From the NCBI RefSeq assembly GCF_006864365.1, contig NZ_QHLJ01000007.1:20358-84357 (forward strand): 64,000 nt of DNA. The letters run 5' to 3'. Origin of the DNA: Campylobacter sp. MIT 99-7217. GTDB lineage: Bacteria; Campylobacterota; Campylobacteria; Campylobacterales; Campylobacteraceae. Of the stretch, positions 37,522 to 47,829 are shown in pieces (position 1 is the stretch's first letter; every line of letters begins with the position of its first letter). The position numbers and the translations under genes are program-made. The notes beneath the pieces were generated by a model. That model did not search any database. It saw nothing but the letters and a program-made list of their open reading frames with translations, and had not been told where the DNA came from.

Positions 37522-38472
37522 ATGAAATTAGGTAGTTTATTTGCTGGTATTGGTGGGATAGAACTTGGCTTTAAAAAGGCTGGTTTTAAAACAGCTTGGG
37601 GTATAGAACTTGATTCTAAGGCTTGTATAACATATAAAGCAAATCACAAACACAAAATCATTAACGAAGATATAAGTAAAATAGACTTAAACAGCCTTGA
37701 AGATATTGAAATTCTAAGTGCTGGTTTTCCTTGTCAAGCCTTTAGTATAGCTGGATATCAAAGAGGCTTTAAAGATGAAAGGGGCAATATTTTTTTTGAA
37801 ATTTTAAGATATTTGCGGTATTTTAAACCACGAATTATTTTTTTAGAAAATGTCAAAAATTTGTTAAGACACGATAAAAATAAAACCTTTGCTATTATAA
37901 AACAAGAATTAGAAGGCTTAGGATATAAATTAAAATACGAAGTTTTAAACAGTTGCGAATATGGCAATATCCCACAAAATAGAGAAAGAATTTATATTAT
38001 TGGCTTTTTGGATTATGATTTATTTGATAATTTTACTTTTCCAAAAAAAATAAAACTGAGTAAAAAAGTGCAAGATTTAATAGATAAAAAAGCTTCAAAG
38101 GAATTTTATTATAAAGATACAAAATATTATAATGAACTTAAAAAGGTAATGCATAATAAAAATACTCTTTATCAGTGGAGAAGACAATATGTAAGAGAAA
38201 ATAAAAGTAATCTTTGCCCAACATTAACCGCAAATATGGGAACAGGAGGTCATAATGTGCCTTTAGTTATTGATAGTTTGGACATAAGAAAACTAACTCC
38301 TAGAGAATGTGCTAGATTTCAAGGCTTTGATGATAATTTTATTTTGCCAAAAGAGCTTTCAAATGCGAGTTTGTATAAACAAATTGGAAATAGTGTTTCT
38401 GTGGGAGTAATTGAAAATATCGCAAAAGAAATTAAAAAGGTGCTTAAAAATGAATATAGAGCAGTTTGTTAA
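37522..38472 (+). CDS. DNA (cytosine-5-)-methyltransferase
   Basis: The 316-residue protein has the ordered C5-methyltransferase motifs: motif I GSLFAGIGGIELGF, IV AGFPCQAFSIAG with the catalytic Cys, VI FLENVKNL, VIII QNRERIYIIGF, the target-recognition region (about residues 175-245), then IX RKLTPRECARFQGF and X YKQIGNSVSVGV. It methylates cytosine in a recognition site that I cannot predict. The gene is more AT-rich than its neighbours and sits alone with a nuclease gene between rpmA and recO. It ends 23 bases inside the nuclease gene, so the pair is coupled. Confidence 0.93.
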   Translation: MKLGSLFAGIGGIELGFKKAGFKTAWGIELDSKACITYKANHKHKIINEDISKIDLNSLEDIEILSAGFPCQAFSIAGYQRGFKDERGNIFFEILRYLRYFKPRIIFLENVKNLLRHDKNKTFAIIKQELEGLGYKLKYEVLNSCEYGNIPQNRERIYIIGFLDYDLFDNFTFPKKIKLSKKVQDLIDKKASKEFYYKDTKYYNELKKVMHNKNTLYQWRRQYVRENKSNLCPTLTANMGTGGHNVPLVIDSLDIRKLTPRECARFQGFDDNFILPKELSNASLYKQIGNSVSVGVIENIAKEIKKVLKNEYRAVC

Positions 38473-39367
38473 GCAAAATATAAGAAAGATTAACGAGAGG
38501 GTTAATGATTTTAAAAATGAGCTTTTTAATTCTACTGAGATTAAAGAATATTTAAAGCAAAGATTTGTAAGTTTATGTGATGATTTAAATTTCAAAGATA
38601 GGATTTTGAAAAAATTTAAAGAGGGCAATTATCAAAAAAAAGAAATTATAGAAATTGCCAACAATGAAATTTTATATAAAAATGATATAGAACTTTTTTT
38701 AGAAACTCAAATTTTTTTAAAACTTTCTCAAGAAGAATTATTAAAAGAGCTTAAAAACTTATCCTTAGAACACATAAAGACTAAATTTACAAACGATAAA
38801 GAATTTAAATTTATCCAAAACAAATTAGCCAAAATCCTTGAAAAAGCTCTTTTTATAGCTTCAAAAGATGGTTTTTCTAGAAATTTAAATAATATAAACT
38901 CAGGAACAATGACAGCTAATGCAGGAGATAGTGCTCAGTTTTTATTTATAGCTAGGGCTATTTTGGCAGGATTTAATGCCTCAAATGTTGATGTTAGAAG
39001 TAGTCGTTATGATGCTATTGTGGATTTTGAAAATACTCTTTTACGCATTCAAGTTAAGGGCATTTCAAGTGGCGAGCTTATTAGCTTTAAAGATAGAGAT
39101 AGAGGCGGTCAAGGAATATATCATAAGCATGAAAGAAATCAAGGAAAAAGGATCACAAAAAAAGATTGTGATCTTTATATGGCAGTGGATAAACAAGTAG
39201 GGATTTGTTATTTGATACCTATGAGCTTTGCTGATAAATTTAACGATAAAGAATGCACAAAGATAAAACTTTCCCAGCTTAAAGTTTATAAAGAAAATTG
39301 GGAAGTTATTAAAAAAGTAGCACAAGAACTTAAAAATATAAATTTTAAAAATTCTAAAAATTTATAA
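38450..39367 (+). CDS. Putative type II restriction endonuclease, PD-(D/E)XK-like
   Basis: The start at 38450 (MNIEQFVKQN) lies inside the methyltransferase 3' end and follows AAAAAGG. The 305-residue protein has a helical N-terminal half and a C-terminal segment RYDAIVDFENTLLRIQVKG. The spacing of the acidic residues and the Q-V-K end is that of a PD-(D/E)XK nuclease with Gln replacing the usual Asp/Glu. SGTMTANAGDSAQFLF before it fits the first active-site helix. With the coupled C5-methyltransferase this is a type II-like restriction-modification system. Specificity unknown. Confidence 0.72.
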   Translation: MNIEQFVKQNIRKINERVNDFKNELFNSTEIKEYLKQRFVSLCDDLNFKDRILKKFKEGNYQKKEIIEIANNEILYKNDIELFLETQIFLKLSQEELLKELKNLSLEHIKTKFTNDKEFKFIQNKLAKILEKALFIASKDGFSRNLNNINSGTMTANAGDSAQFLFIARAILAGFNASNVDVRSSRYDAIVDFENTLLRIQVKGISSGELISFKDRDRGGQGIYHKHERNQGKRITKKDCDLYMAVDKQVGICYLIPMSFADKFNDKECTKIKLSQLKVYKENWEVIKKVAQELKNINFKNSKNL

Positions 39368-39453
39368 ATTTTTTAAAAATTTTCTTAAATTTAATTTTCA
39401 CTTCATTCAAGCGAATTTGCTATGATTACTCCTTTAAAGCTTAAAGAGGTTGA

Positions 39454-40074
39454 ATGCAAGGCTTTATTTTACATACGCAAAAAGTAAAAGATGAGGATTT
39501 GATCGTTTTTGTACTAGAAAAAAATGCCTTATTAAAAACATATCGTTTTTATGGCTTAAGACATTCTAGTATTTTAAATGGATATAAGATTGATTTTGCA
39601 CTTGAAGAAAATATTTCTTTCTTACCTCGCCTAAAAGATGTTTTGCACCTAGGTTTTGCGTGGATACTAAAACGCGAAAAAATGATCATTTGGCAAGAAT
39701 TTATCAAGCTTTTCTATCAGCATCTTAAAGATGTAGAAACGCTTGATAGTTTTTATTTCGAGCTTTTAGATGAATGTGCGAAGCGTTTTGAAAAACAAAA
39801 TCCAAAACGCGTCATTCTTGATGCTTATGTAAGAATTTTAGAATTTGAGGGGCGTTTGCATAAAGATCATATCTGTTTTGCCTGTGATGAAAAGATACAA
39901 GCTCAAACACTTCATCTTGTGCGAGCCTTTCTCCCAGCTCATGAAAACTGCGTTTTTAAGAGTATAGAGGTTGATACACAAAAACTTGAAAATTTTTATG
40001 AGAGTTTTAATTCTGGCATTTTTGATGATGAGGAAATCAACCATTTATATAAGCTCATTAAAGAAGGTTTATAA
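39454..40074 (+). CDS. recO: DNA repair protein RecO
   Basis: The 206-residue protein has the N-terminal OB fold of RecO (GFILHTQKVKDEDLIVFVL, then YGLRHSSILNGYKIDF) and a helical zinc-type region with CFACDEK and a later Cys. RecO works with RecR in loading RecA at gaps. GAGG precedes the ATG. It is smaller than the E. coli protein, which is normal for epsilonproteobacteria. It is convergent with the PBP1C gene. Confidence 0.85.
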   Translation: MQGFILHTQKVKDEDLIVFVLEKNALLKTYRFYGLRHSSILNGYKIDFALEENISFLPRLKDVLHLGFAWILKREKMIIWQEFIKLFYQHLKDVETLDSFYFELLDECAKRFEKQNPKRVILDAYVRILEFEGRLHKDHICFACDEKIQAQTLHLVRAFLPAHENCVFKSIEVDTQKLENFYESFNSGIFDDEEINHLYKLIKEGL

Positions 40075-40075
40075 A

Positions 40076-42352
40076 TTATTTTTCAATCCTAAATTTCACA
40101 AAATCATACTCCCCACTTTCAGATATAAGATAAAGTTCGTATTCATCAGCATTTAAATCCAAAATTTGACTTTTTTCGCTACCCTCATAAATAAGTCTTT
40201 GATTTAAATACCAAAAAACCTTTTCATTTTTTAAGTTAGCAATTTTAATCAAAAGCCCCTTTTTAGAGTCAAAATCCTTAGCTTGCAAGATATTTAGCCC
40301 AGAACTTGGATAAAGAATTTGAAGATTTTTTTGATTTTTCACATTTATTTTTTGCTCTTGCAAGAAATTTAAAGCATTTAAAGGCAAATCGAGCTTCAAA
40401 TTTAGCTTAGCGTCCTTAAAATGGGGGTGCAAAGAGTTAATCTCCTCATTTTCATACATAAAAACCTTTTTTAAAAAAGGAGAAAATCTCAAAGGCTTTG
40501 CTTCTTTTGGATACAAAATTTCAGCAAAATCCCCACCAAGCTCCTCATCATAGCGGTAATGCGTTTTTGTTTCTACCCTTATCTTGATCAAATCCTCACT
40601 TTTTTCAAATTCCAAATCCGTATCCTCTAAAAGCCCCAAAAGCTCAAAAAGCAAATCCCCAGCTATACTCACCCCATATAAATTTGCATTTGCTTCTCCT
40701 GTGAAATTTCCCACCCAAACTCCAAGCGTGTATTTTGGCGTTGCTCCCATAGCCCAAGCATCTTTTCTACCATAACTTGTGCCTGTTTTATAAGAAATAA
40801 TCTTTTCTTTTTTATTAAAATTTTCAAGTCCAACACGAGCAAGATCTTTTAGGCTTTGAAGCGTTAAAAAGGCTGAAGCTTTGCTAAAAATTTGTCTTTG
40901 CTCGGTAAGATTTTCATCTCTTATATAAGAAATTTCACTCATTTTTCCATAATTTGCAAGGGCTAAATACAGCTTTGAAAGCTCTTCTAAGCTCAGTTCT
41001 TTTGTGCCTAAGATAAAAGAAAGTCCGTATTTTTTATAATCCTCATCTTCAAAGCCTAAAAAATCTTTGATTTTGAAAAAAAACTTCTCATAACCATAAG
41101 CTTGCAAAAGTGAGACAAAAGGCACATTTAAAGAGCGTCTCAAAGCTTCTTTAGCTGGGATAAGTCCGTAGTATTTTTTATTTGCATTTTGGGGGTTAAA
41201 ATTTGAAAAAAAGGTCGGCACATCAAGCAAGATTGACTGAGGAGCTATCAAGCCCTCATCTATGCTTAACGCAAATAAAAAGGGCTTTAAGGTTGAACCC
41301 ACGCTTCTTTTAGCCTTTATGCCATTAATCTGCCCTAAATTTAAAATATCATAAAAATCTTGCGAACCAACATAAGCTAAAGCTTTCTTGCTTTTTGTAT
41401 CAAGCAAAAGCACGCTTAAGTTATGAATGCCCTTTTGCATAAGTTTTTGGCTAAATTCTTTTGCCTTGGCTTCAAATTTACTTTGTAAGTTTTTATCTAT
41501 ACTTGAGATGATGAACTTTTGCTTATCGTTTAAAAGCTCTAAGGCTAAATGAGGAGCTAGGTTTTTGCGAGGTTTAAAGCTTGGCAAATCCTCCCTTAAA
41601 GAAAGCTCAAACAAATCCTTTGAGATTAAGCCCTTTTCAAGCATTTTACCCAAAAGCCTAGCTCTTTTTTCTTTAAGTAAAGTTTTATTTTTTTCAAGAT
41701 TGATAAGCCCCGGATTATTTGGCAAAACAGCCAAAAGAGCAGCTTGGGCATTTGTTATATCATCTGGCTTTTTATCAAAATAAAACAACAAAGCTGCCTC
41801 ATATCCCACTAAATTCCCTCCATAAGGTGCATTGCTAAGATAAAGGCTTAAAATTTCATCTTTGCTAAAATGATACTCTAAGGCAAAGGCTTTGATGATT
41901 TCGTGAAATTTATAAAAATAAGTGCGAGGATTTTTTTCATTAAGCTTGATAACCTGCATAGAAATGGTGCTTGCTCCACTTCTTTTAGCATAAAAAAGAT
42001 TGTTTTTAAATGCCCTAAACAAGGCTAAAAAATCCACCCCAAAATGTGAATAAAAATTTTTATCCTCATACAAAATCACAGCTTGTTTAAGTTTATCAGG
42101 GATTTTACTTGCTTTTAAATGCCACTGCTCATCATCATTTAAAAAAACACTTAAAATTTCTTCATTTCTATCAAGCATAAGTTTGCTATAACGAGCTTCG
42201 AAATTGTCCAAAAACTCATCTTTATCAAAGGAAAAAAAGACAAAGGCTACATACACAAAAAACAAAAGCCCTAAAAATCCTATAAATTTAAGAAATTTTA
42301 GAGCTTTGCGAGATAAAAATTTATTTTTCAACAACGACTTTTTTGCTTTCAC
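40076..42352 (-). CDS. pbpC: Penicillin-binding protein 1C (bifunctional transglycosylase/transpeptidase)
   Basis: The 758-residue protein has one N-terminal membrane helix (residues about 20-40). A GT51 transglycosylase domain follows (ILYEDKNFYSHFGVD with the catalytic Glu, then GASTISMQVIKL). The transpeptidase domain has an active-site SxxK in VGSTLKPF and the KTGTSYG box. A C-terminal BiPBP_C-like domain of about 90 residues closes the protein. PBP1C is typically paired with alpha-2-macroglobulin, encoded immediately upstream here with a 32-base overlap. The pair is thought to repair wall damage when the envelope is breached. Confidence 0.92.
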   Translation of the reverse strand: MKAKKSLLKNKFLSRKALKFLKFIGFLGLLFFVYVAFVFFSFDKDEFLDNFEARYSKLMLDRNEEILSVFLNDDEQWHLKASKIPDKLKQAVILYEDKNFYSHFGVDFLALFRAFKNNLFYAKRSGASTISMQVIKLNEKNPRTYFYKFHEIIKAFALEYHFSKDEILSLYLSNAPYGGNLVGYEAALLFYFDKKPDDITNAQAALLAVLPNNPGLINLEKNKTLLKEKRARLLGKMLEKGLISKDLFELSLREDLPSFKPRKNLAPHLALELLNDKQKFIISSIDKNLQSKFEAKAKEFSQKLMQKGIHNLSVLLLDTKSKKALAYVGSQDFYDILNLGQINGIKAKRSVGSTLKPFLFALSIDEGLIAPQSILLDVPTFFSNFNPQNANKKYYGLIPAKEALRRSLNVPFVSLLQAYGYEKFFFKIKDFLGFEDEDYKKYGLSFILGTKELSLEELSKLYLALANYGKMSEISYIRDENLTEQRQIFSKASAFLTLQSLKDLARVGLENFNKKEKIISYKTGTSYGRKDAWAMGATPKYTLGVWVGNFTGEANANLYGVSIAGDLLFELLGLLEDTDLEFEKSEDLIKIRVETKTHYRYDEELGGDFAEILYPKEAKPLRFSPFLKKVFMYENEEINSLHPHFKDAKLNLKLDLPLNALNFLQEQKINVKNQKNLQILYPSSGLNILQAKDFDSKKGLLIKIANLKNEKVFWYLNQRLIYEGSEKSQILDLNADEYELYLISESGEYDFVKFRIEK

Positions 42353-45300
42353 TTAAAGCTTGGTAGCTATCATTATACATTGCCTCTGCGTAAGCTCCGG
42401 GCAGGGTATAAATTCCCGGTGTAACCGCACTTAGCTTCACATAAAAACTTGCCCCAACATCATCTGCTCCTGTCAAATGATCTAAAAACCACATGATCTT
42501 ATCATCTCTAGCATCGACAAAATCAGCATAAGCTCTGAATTTTTTTACAAATTCAGGCTCTTGTTTATCTAAAAGCGTATGAGCAAGTTCCCAGCCACTT
42601 GGCAGGATCTGAGTAAGAGCTAGGTGATCAAAACTTGAACCACTTTGATTATAAACCTTAATGAGCATGTAAAAACTCTGCCCGCTTTTTAACTTGCTCT
42701 CATCAATGACATTGCCCACCTCATCATAGAATTCTCTTTGTATGCGAATGCCTTTTGAATAAGGCTTGGCTTGCTCTAGCTTAATCCCCTCAACACCAAA
42801 GCTTGCAAAAATATCTTTTTTCGTGCTTAAAACCGCCTTTGACTCGTCAAATTCAAAAATTTGCAAATCCTTTTGATTTAAGCTAATGTTCTTTTGATCA
42901 AGCTTAAGCTCTGCTTGCATGTTAAGATCATTTTGAGCTTGGCCTAAATTTGCTCCAAAAGCTAGGGCATACAAGCCATAACCTATACTTTGTGTGGAAA
43001 GATAAGAATTTGCTTGCAAAGCAGAGCTTATTTCATCATAAAGCTTGTTGTTGGTTTTGCCATAAATGATTTTATAAGCATTTGAGATGATAGCCTTATC
43101 TCTAAGAGTTGAGCCATAGCTTAGGCTTTGGTATAAATTTGTGTTTGTCTCAGTACTTAGCGAGCTTGCGATTTTTAAAGCTATATCGTCTAATCCTGCA
43201 AGCTTGTATGCTGCTGCAAGTTGCCATTTGGAGAGATTATCAAGCTTATCAAGCTTTTCATAAAGTATATTCATAGCTGAAATATTCGCATTCTTAGCAA
43301 GGGCTAAAAGATATAAAGAATTTGCCTTTAGATAATAACCATAGCCCTCGTCTTTAAAATAAGTCTTATTGACAAAATTTTTCTCATATTCAAGCCATCT
43401 TTGATAAAGACCCTCAGGCACATAATAACCTGCATTTTTAGCAAGGATTAAAAACATTCCAGCATAATTTGTCCCCCAAATATGTGATGAGTTTCCTCCT
43501 TGCCAATACGCAAAACCTCCATCTGCGGTTTGAAAGCTTACAAAGCTTTGAATGGCTGCGTTGATATTATTAATCGCTTTTTGTTTATCAAATTTGGTGC
43601 TAAATTTATCCAAATAAAGCTGAGGAAGAACAGCTGAAGTGCTTTGCTCTATGCACCCATAAGGATAATGAAGCAAGTATTTTAAACGCTTATCTATATC
43701 AACAATAGGCGTTGCAGAAAGCTTAAGCGTCGCATTTACACTTCCTTTTACAAAGCCCTCTTCAATGCTAAATTCCTTACTTTCTCCAGCTTTAATCATC
43801 AAATTTGTATTCTCGTAAGTATAGGCATTTATAGGCTTTATATCAATTTGCGTTTGATTTTTATAAGTATAATTTTTAGCACTTAAGGCAAAATCAAACT
43901 CTTCTATGCCTATATCTTTTTTAGCCTTAGCTCTAATGAGTATATTTTTTACTTGTTCTTTGCCAAAGTCGATTTTAAACTCATTTTGAGAAAGTTCAAT
44001 GAGCTTATTTTGAGTTTTTACGCTTAAATTTGCACTTGTTACATCTTCATCTAGCTTAAATACCTGCACCAAAAGATCAAACTCATCATCTATCCTTATA
44101 GCTCTTGGTAAGGTTTCAAGCATAATAGCAGGAGCTGAAACTTGGATATTTTTCCACGCATTACCAAAGGCTTTGTTTGAATGAGCCACCACCATGACAC
44201 GAACACTTCCAAGATAAGAAGGCATTGCAAATTTAGCCTTAGCAAAGCCCTTTTCATCACTTTTCATAGGAGCTTGAAACAACACCACAGGCTTAAATCT
44301 CTCAGCCTTTTCATCTTTGTTTTTCACATCTCTTGTGCTTGCATCACCTCCTGTAGATAAAACCTTTAAAACCTCTCCAAAGCTTTTTGCAATGATCTTA
44401 TCATAGGTATCAAAAACCTTTAGTGCAAAACCTCTTTTTGCATAAAAATAACCCCAAATATCAGGAGTTTTAAAATCCGTCAAGTCCAAAAGCCCCTCAT
44501 CAACTACAGCTAAAGTATAAGTATAAGGGCTTTTATCCTTACTTTGAATGCTGATTTCAAATTCTTCATTAGGTCTAATTTTTTCAGGAGCAACAAGCTC
44601 AAGCTTAAGCTTGCTTTCCTCGTCCTCTACTCTTACAGGCACAACACCAAAAAGTCTTAAAGCTCTGTCATTTTCATAGCCCTCATAATCTTGAAGCAAA
44701 CTCACGCTCACATAAACATTTGGCACATAAGTTTTATCAAGCTTAAGCTCAAATTTAGTGCTTTTATCCTCAGTATCCACAACAAAGCGTTTTAAAATAT
44801 CAAATTCATTGCTCAGCGTGATCAAAGCCTTTGCATTTTTCACACTTTCAAACTCGATCACAGCCGTTTCATTTGGTGCGTAGCTTTGTTTATTGGTTTT
44901 TATTTTTAAAGAACTGATAATATCAGCATTACTTGGCTCTCCCCAAGAGCTTACATAAAAGCTAAATCCAGCACTTGCACCACTTTGCACATCGACAAGT
45001 TCTATAAACATATCCCCGTAAAAATTTTTTGTATCAAAATCAAAGCTAATAGGCTTATCCGCACTTAAAAGTTCGCCTTTTTCTATAAGCTCAAGCTTAG
45101 AGCCACTTTTATTTGAGCGGACAAAATTTTCAAAACTACTATAATCCCACCACCAAGAATGATTTGCTTTGTAAATTTTGTATTCAAGCTTTTTACCCTT
45201 GAGTAAATTTTCTTTTAAATCACTCACAATAGCGTTAAATGTGATCTTTTGACCTTGCTCTATGTAAGAATTTTCAAGCTTTTTTAAGCCCACAAAATAA

Positions 45301-47699
45301 TCATACTTGATCAAATCCACGCTTTTTACAGCATTTACGCTTTTTCCACCCTCCTCATAAACTCTTGCTGATAAAAAGGCTTCGTAGTTCGTGTTATCTT
45401 GTTTTGTGATTTGGCTTGGAATTTCAAAATAATTCTCACTCATTCCATTTTCATCAAGTTTTGCTTGTATATTTTTTGAACTTGTGCTTATATAAAGGCT
45501 AGGATTTGTAAAAGTATAGTTTTTAAATTTAGAGCTTACAAAACTTTTTTTGTTAAAATCAGCCCTAATGTCGTATTTTAAACCACTTGCCACAGCTCCA
45601 AAAAGATACTTGCTTTCTAAGGCAAAATCAAGCTTTAAATTTGTCCTTAAATCAAGCTTTTTAGTAGTTTCAAGCTCCACTTTTATGCGGTTAGGGCTTA
45701 TAGCTTGAACAAGGATATTTTCCCTAAATTTAACCCCTGCTATGTCAAGTTCTACCTTGTAAATCCCTGTAAGATCGTTTAAATTTGTAAAAAGTTCTTT
45801 ATAAAACATCTCATTTGAAGGCTCAAGCGTGATATTATCCAAAATTTTCTTTCCCTTTGGATCATAAAAACTTAGCTTTATAGGGTGATTTATCCTTTCT
45901 TTGTCATTTTGTGCGACTATGCTAAGATGAATTTTATCACCCGGTCTATACACCCCTCTTTCTGTATAAATAAAGGCTTTGATCTTACTTTCTTTTACCA
46001 CTCCATCAACATCAAAGCCGTCTAAATTTAAAGGATTGCTTAGCCTTAAAGTACTTATTTGATTATCTTTGCTCGCAAGGATAAACAAGGCTTTTTCATC
46101 TATGTTGGTAAAATAATCATAGTATTCTTCACTTGCTTGCTTTGTGCTTAAATTTGATACCTTAGCACTTAAGATAGCCTCGCCCTCATTGCCACTCATC
46201 TTTGTATCTAAAATTTGATTTTTATTGCTAATAAGCTCAAGCTTAACGCCATTTACTGCATTATTTGTTATAAAATCCCTTACACTTACATAAATTTTAT
46301 CCCCTATTTGTTCAGCACTTAGGGCTAAATTTGAAAAGATAAGATTCTTGCTTATTTCTGCTTTTTGATCAAAAAATCTTGACTTATCATAATCATCAAA
46401 GCCTGAAAAATCATAATCAGCCCCCTTTTCATCAAAGCTAAGCCTAAGAGTAAATGCCCCACTTAAATCCTTAAGAGCAGCAAGGCTTAGTTCATTTTGT
46501 ATCCATTCATTTTTCTTAGAATCAAGATCAAAGCTTTTTTCTAGCACAAGTTGGGTGGTGTATTCTCTGCTATCTTGAATTCTACTTGAAAGAGAGCTTA
46601 AATTTTTCCTTGCTTCAAAGTCATCATATCTTAAAAATTGAGAAAAATTATTGGTGTGGATTTGATAAATTTGAAGCTTTATTTTTTTGACATTAAGACT
46701 TTTGAAGGCGATTTTTTTATCAGCCTTACTTGGAAGAAAAACTCCCGAACTTGAAAAAGAAAGGCTTGGCTCTAGGTCTTTAAAACTTATAGTTGCGTTA
46801 AAATCTTGCTTAGAGCGTATATTATCTTTACTTTTTAAACCTTGGGCGATTTGAATGGTATAATTTTGAGAATTTAAAAAATTGCCCGTGATTTTGATTT
46901 TATTTCCTAAAACTAAAGCATTAAAGCTTAAATTTGGAGAAATCATAATCAAATCTTTTACATTTTGTTTTTCATCAAGTTCATCAGAAAAGCCTAGCTC
47001 TATATCCTTATCCCTTGTTTTTGCACTTATAAAGGATAGATTTTCCTTAAGCTCACTTGTAAATTTAAAGCTCAAATCCTCGCTTAAACCAAGCTTTTTA
47101 CTAAACTGAAGTTCAAAGTTTATCACCTCATCTTCAAGCTCAAAAGGCTTACTTTTGATGATCAAAAAATCCTCAAAAGCCGAATTTGAAACTACCTCAA
47201 AGGGAAATTCCTTGCCATTTTTTAAAAGCTTTGTAAATTTTGTTAGCTCATCTGGTGCAAGTTGAAAATTAGGGCGAAATTTAATATATAAAAATCTTTG
47301 CTTTCCTTCTATTTTAAATTCTGAATCTTGAAGTTTTAGTTCTAAATCCTGTGTTTTAAAGCTTAAATTTACAGGAATTTGCTCAAGCTCAAAGTCTATT
47401 TTATACGAACTTTTAGCCTTCAAAGGAAAATGAAGCTTTAGGGTATTTTCCATAAAACTTGCATTGATGAACTCTAACTTGCCATTTACCTTTGCTTCAA
47501 GACCGCCTTTTTGATTGATTAGCTTTGCAAGTGCTTTTTTCTTTTCGTCCAAAAGCTTACTTTCATCAAATTCCACAAATAAATCCTGAGTATAAGCAAG
47601 AAGTCCGTCAGTTTGCGCTCTTATAAGCTCACTTTTTGGTTTTTGAGTGCAAGAGCTGATAAAAAATGCTAAAAAGAAAGTTAAAATAAACCTAAACAT
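42321..47699 (-). CDS. Alpha-2-macroglobulin family lipoprotein (YfhM-like)
   Basis: The 1792-residue precursor is the largest gene of the window. It starts with a lipoprotein signal (LTFFLAFFISSC), then many immunoglobulin-like macroglobulin domains (GVYRPGDKIHLSIVAQ marks the MG2 region). A bait-region-like part follows around AERFKPVVLFQAPM. The alpha-alpha toroid contains the thioester sequence GCIEQ, Cys1349 to Gln1352, at 43644-43655. Bacterial relatives trap foreign proteases in the periplasm by covalent linkage. It is coupled with pbpC. The intact thioester indicates the trapping form. Confidence 0.92.
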   Translation of the reverse strand: MFRFILTFFLAFFISSCTQKPKSELIRAQTDGLLAYTQDLFVEFDESKLLDEKKKALAKLINQKGGLEAKVNGKLEFINASFMENTLKLHFPLKAKSSYKIDFELEQIPVNLSFKTQDLELKLQDSEFKIEGKQRFLYIKFRPNFQLAPDELTKFTKLLKNGKEFPFEVVSNSAFEDFLIIKSKPFELEDEVINFELQFSKKLGLSEDLSFKFTSELKENLSFISAKTRDKDIELGFSDELDEKQNVKDLIMISPNLSFNALVLGNKIKITGNFLNSQNYTIQIAQGLKSKDNIRSKQDFNATISFKDLEPSLSFSSSGVFLPSKADKKIAFKSLNVKKIKLQIYQIHTNNFSQFLRYDDFEARKNLSSLSSRIQDSREYTTQLVLEKSFDLDSKKNEWIQNELSLAALKDLSGAFTLRLSFDEKGADYDFSGFDDYDKSRFFDQKAEISKNLIFSNLALSAEQIGDKIYVSVRDFITNNAVNGVKLELISNKNQILDTKMSGNEGEAILSAKVSNLSTKQASEEYYDYFTNIDEKALFILASKDNQISTLRLSNPLNLDGFDVDGVVKESKIKAFIYTERGVYRPGDKIHLSIVAQNDKERINHPIKLSFYDPKGKKILDNITLEPSNEMFYKELFTNLNDLTGIYKVELDIAGVKFRENILVQAISPNRIKVELETTKKLDLRTNLKLDFALESKYLFGAVASGLKYDIRADFNKKSFVSSKFKNYTFTNPSLYISTSSKNIQAKLDENGMSENYFEIPSQITKQDNTNYEAFLSARVYEEGGKSVNAVKSVDLIKYDYFVGLKKLENSYIEQGQKITFNAIVSDLKENLLKGKKLEYKIYKANHSWWWDYSSFENFVRSNKSGSKLELIEKGELLSADKPISFDFDTKNFYGDMFIELVDVQSGASAGFSFYVSSWGEPSNADIISSLKIKTNKQSYAPNETAVIEFESVKNAKALITLSNEFDILKRFVVDTEDKSTKFELKLDKTYVPNVYVSVSLLQDYEGYENDRALRLFGVVPVRVEDEESKLKLELVAPEKIRPNEEFEISIQSKDKSPYTYTLAVVDEGLLDLTDFKTPDIWGYFYAKRGFALKVFDTYDKIIAKSFGEVLKVLSTGGDASTRDVKNKDEKAERFKPVVLFQAPMKSDEKGFAKAKFAMPSYLGSVRVMVVAHSNKAFGNAWKNIQVSAPAIMLETLPRAIRIDDEFDLLVQVFKLDEDVTSANLSVKTQNKLIELSQNEFKIDFGKEQVKNILIRAKAKKDIGIEEFDFALSAKNYTYKNQTQIDIKPINAYTYENTNLMIKAGESKEFSIEEGFVKGSVNATLKLSATPIVDIDKRLKYLLHYPYGCIEQSTSAVLPQLYLDKFSTKFDKQKAINNINAAIQSFVSFQTADGGFAYWQGGNSSHIWGTNYAGMFLILAKNAGYYVPEGLYQRWLEYEKNFVNKTYFKDEGYGYYLKANSLYLLALAKNANISAMNILYEKLDKLDNLSKWQLAAAYKLAGLDDIALKIASSLSTETNTNLYQSLSYGSTLRDKAIISNAYKIIYGKTNNKLYDEISSALQANSYLSTQSIGYGLYALAFGANLGQAQNDLNMQAELKLDQKNISLNQKDLQIFEFDESKAVLSTKKDIFASFGVEGIKLEQAKPYSKGIRIQREFYDEVGNVIDESKLKSGQSFYMLIKVYNQSGSSFDHLALTQILPSGWELAHTLLDKQEPEFVKKFRAYADFVDARDDKIMWFLDHLTGADDVGASFYVKLSAVTPGIYTLPGAYAEAMYNDSYQALSESKKVVVEK

Positions 47700-47829
47700 C
47701 TATTTTCCTTAGTTTTGTATGAGTTTTTTGATTATACTCAAAAACTTTTAAAACTTTATTTAAAATTTCACATTAAATTCACGCAAATAAAATATACTTT
47801 CATTAACAAAAATTTTTAAGGAGAACATT

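Noticed and set aside
37522..39367. Phase variation of the restriction-modification genes
   Set aside because: I found no homopolymer G/C tract or short tandem repeat in either gene that could cause slippage.
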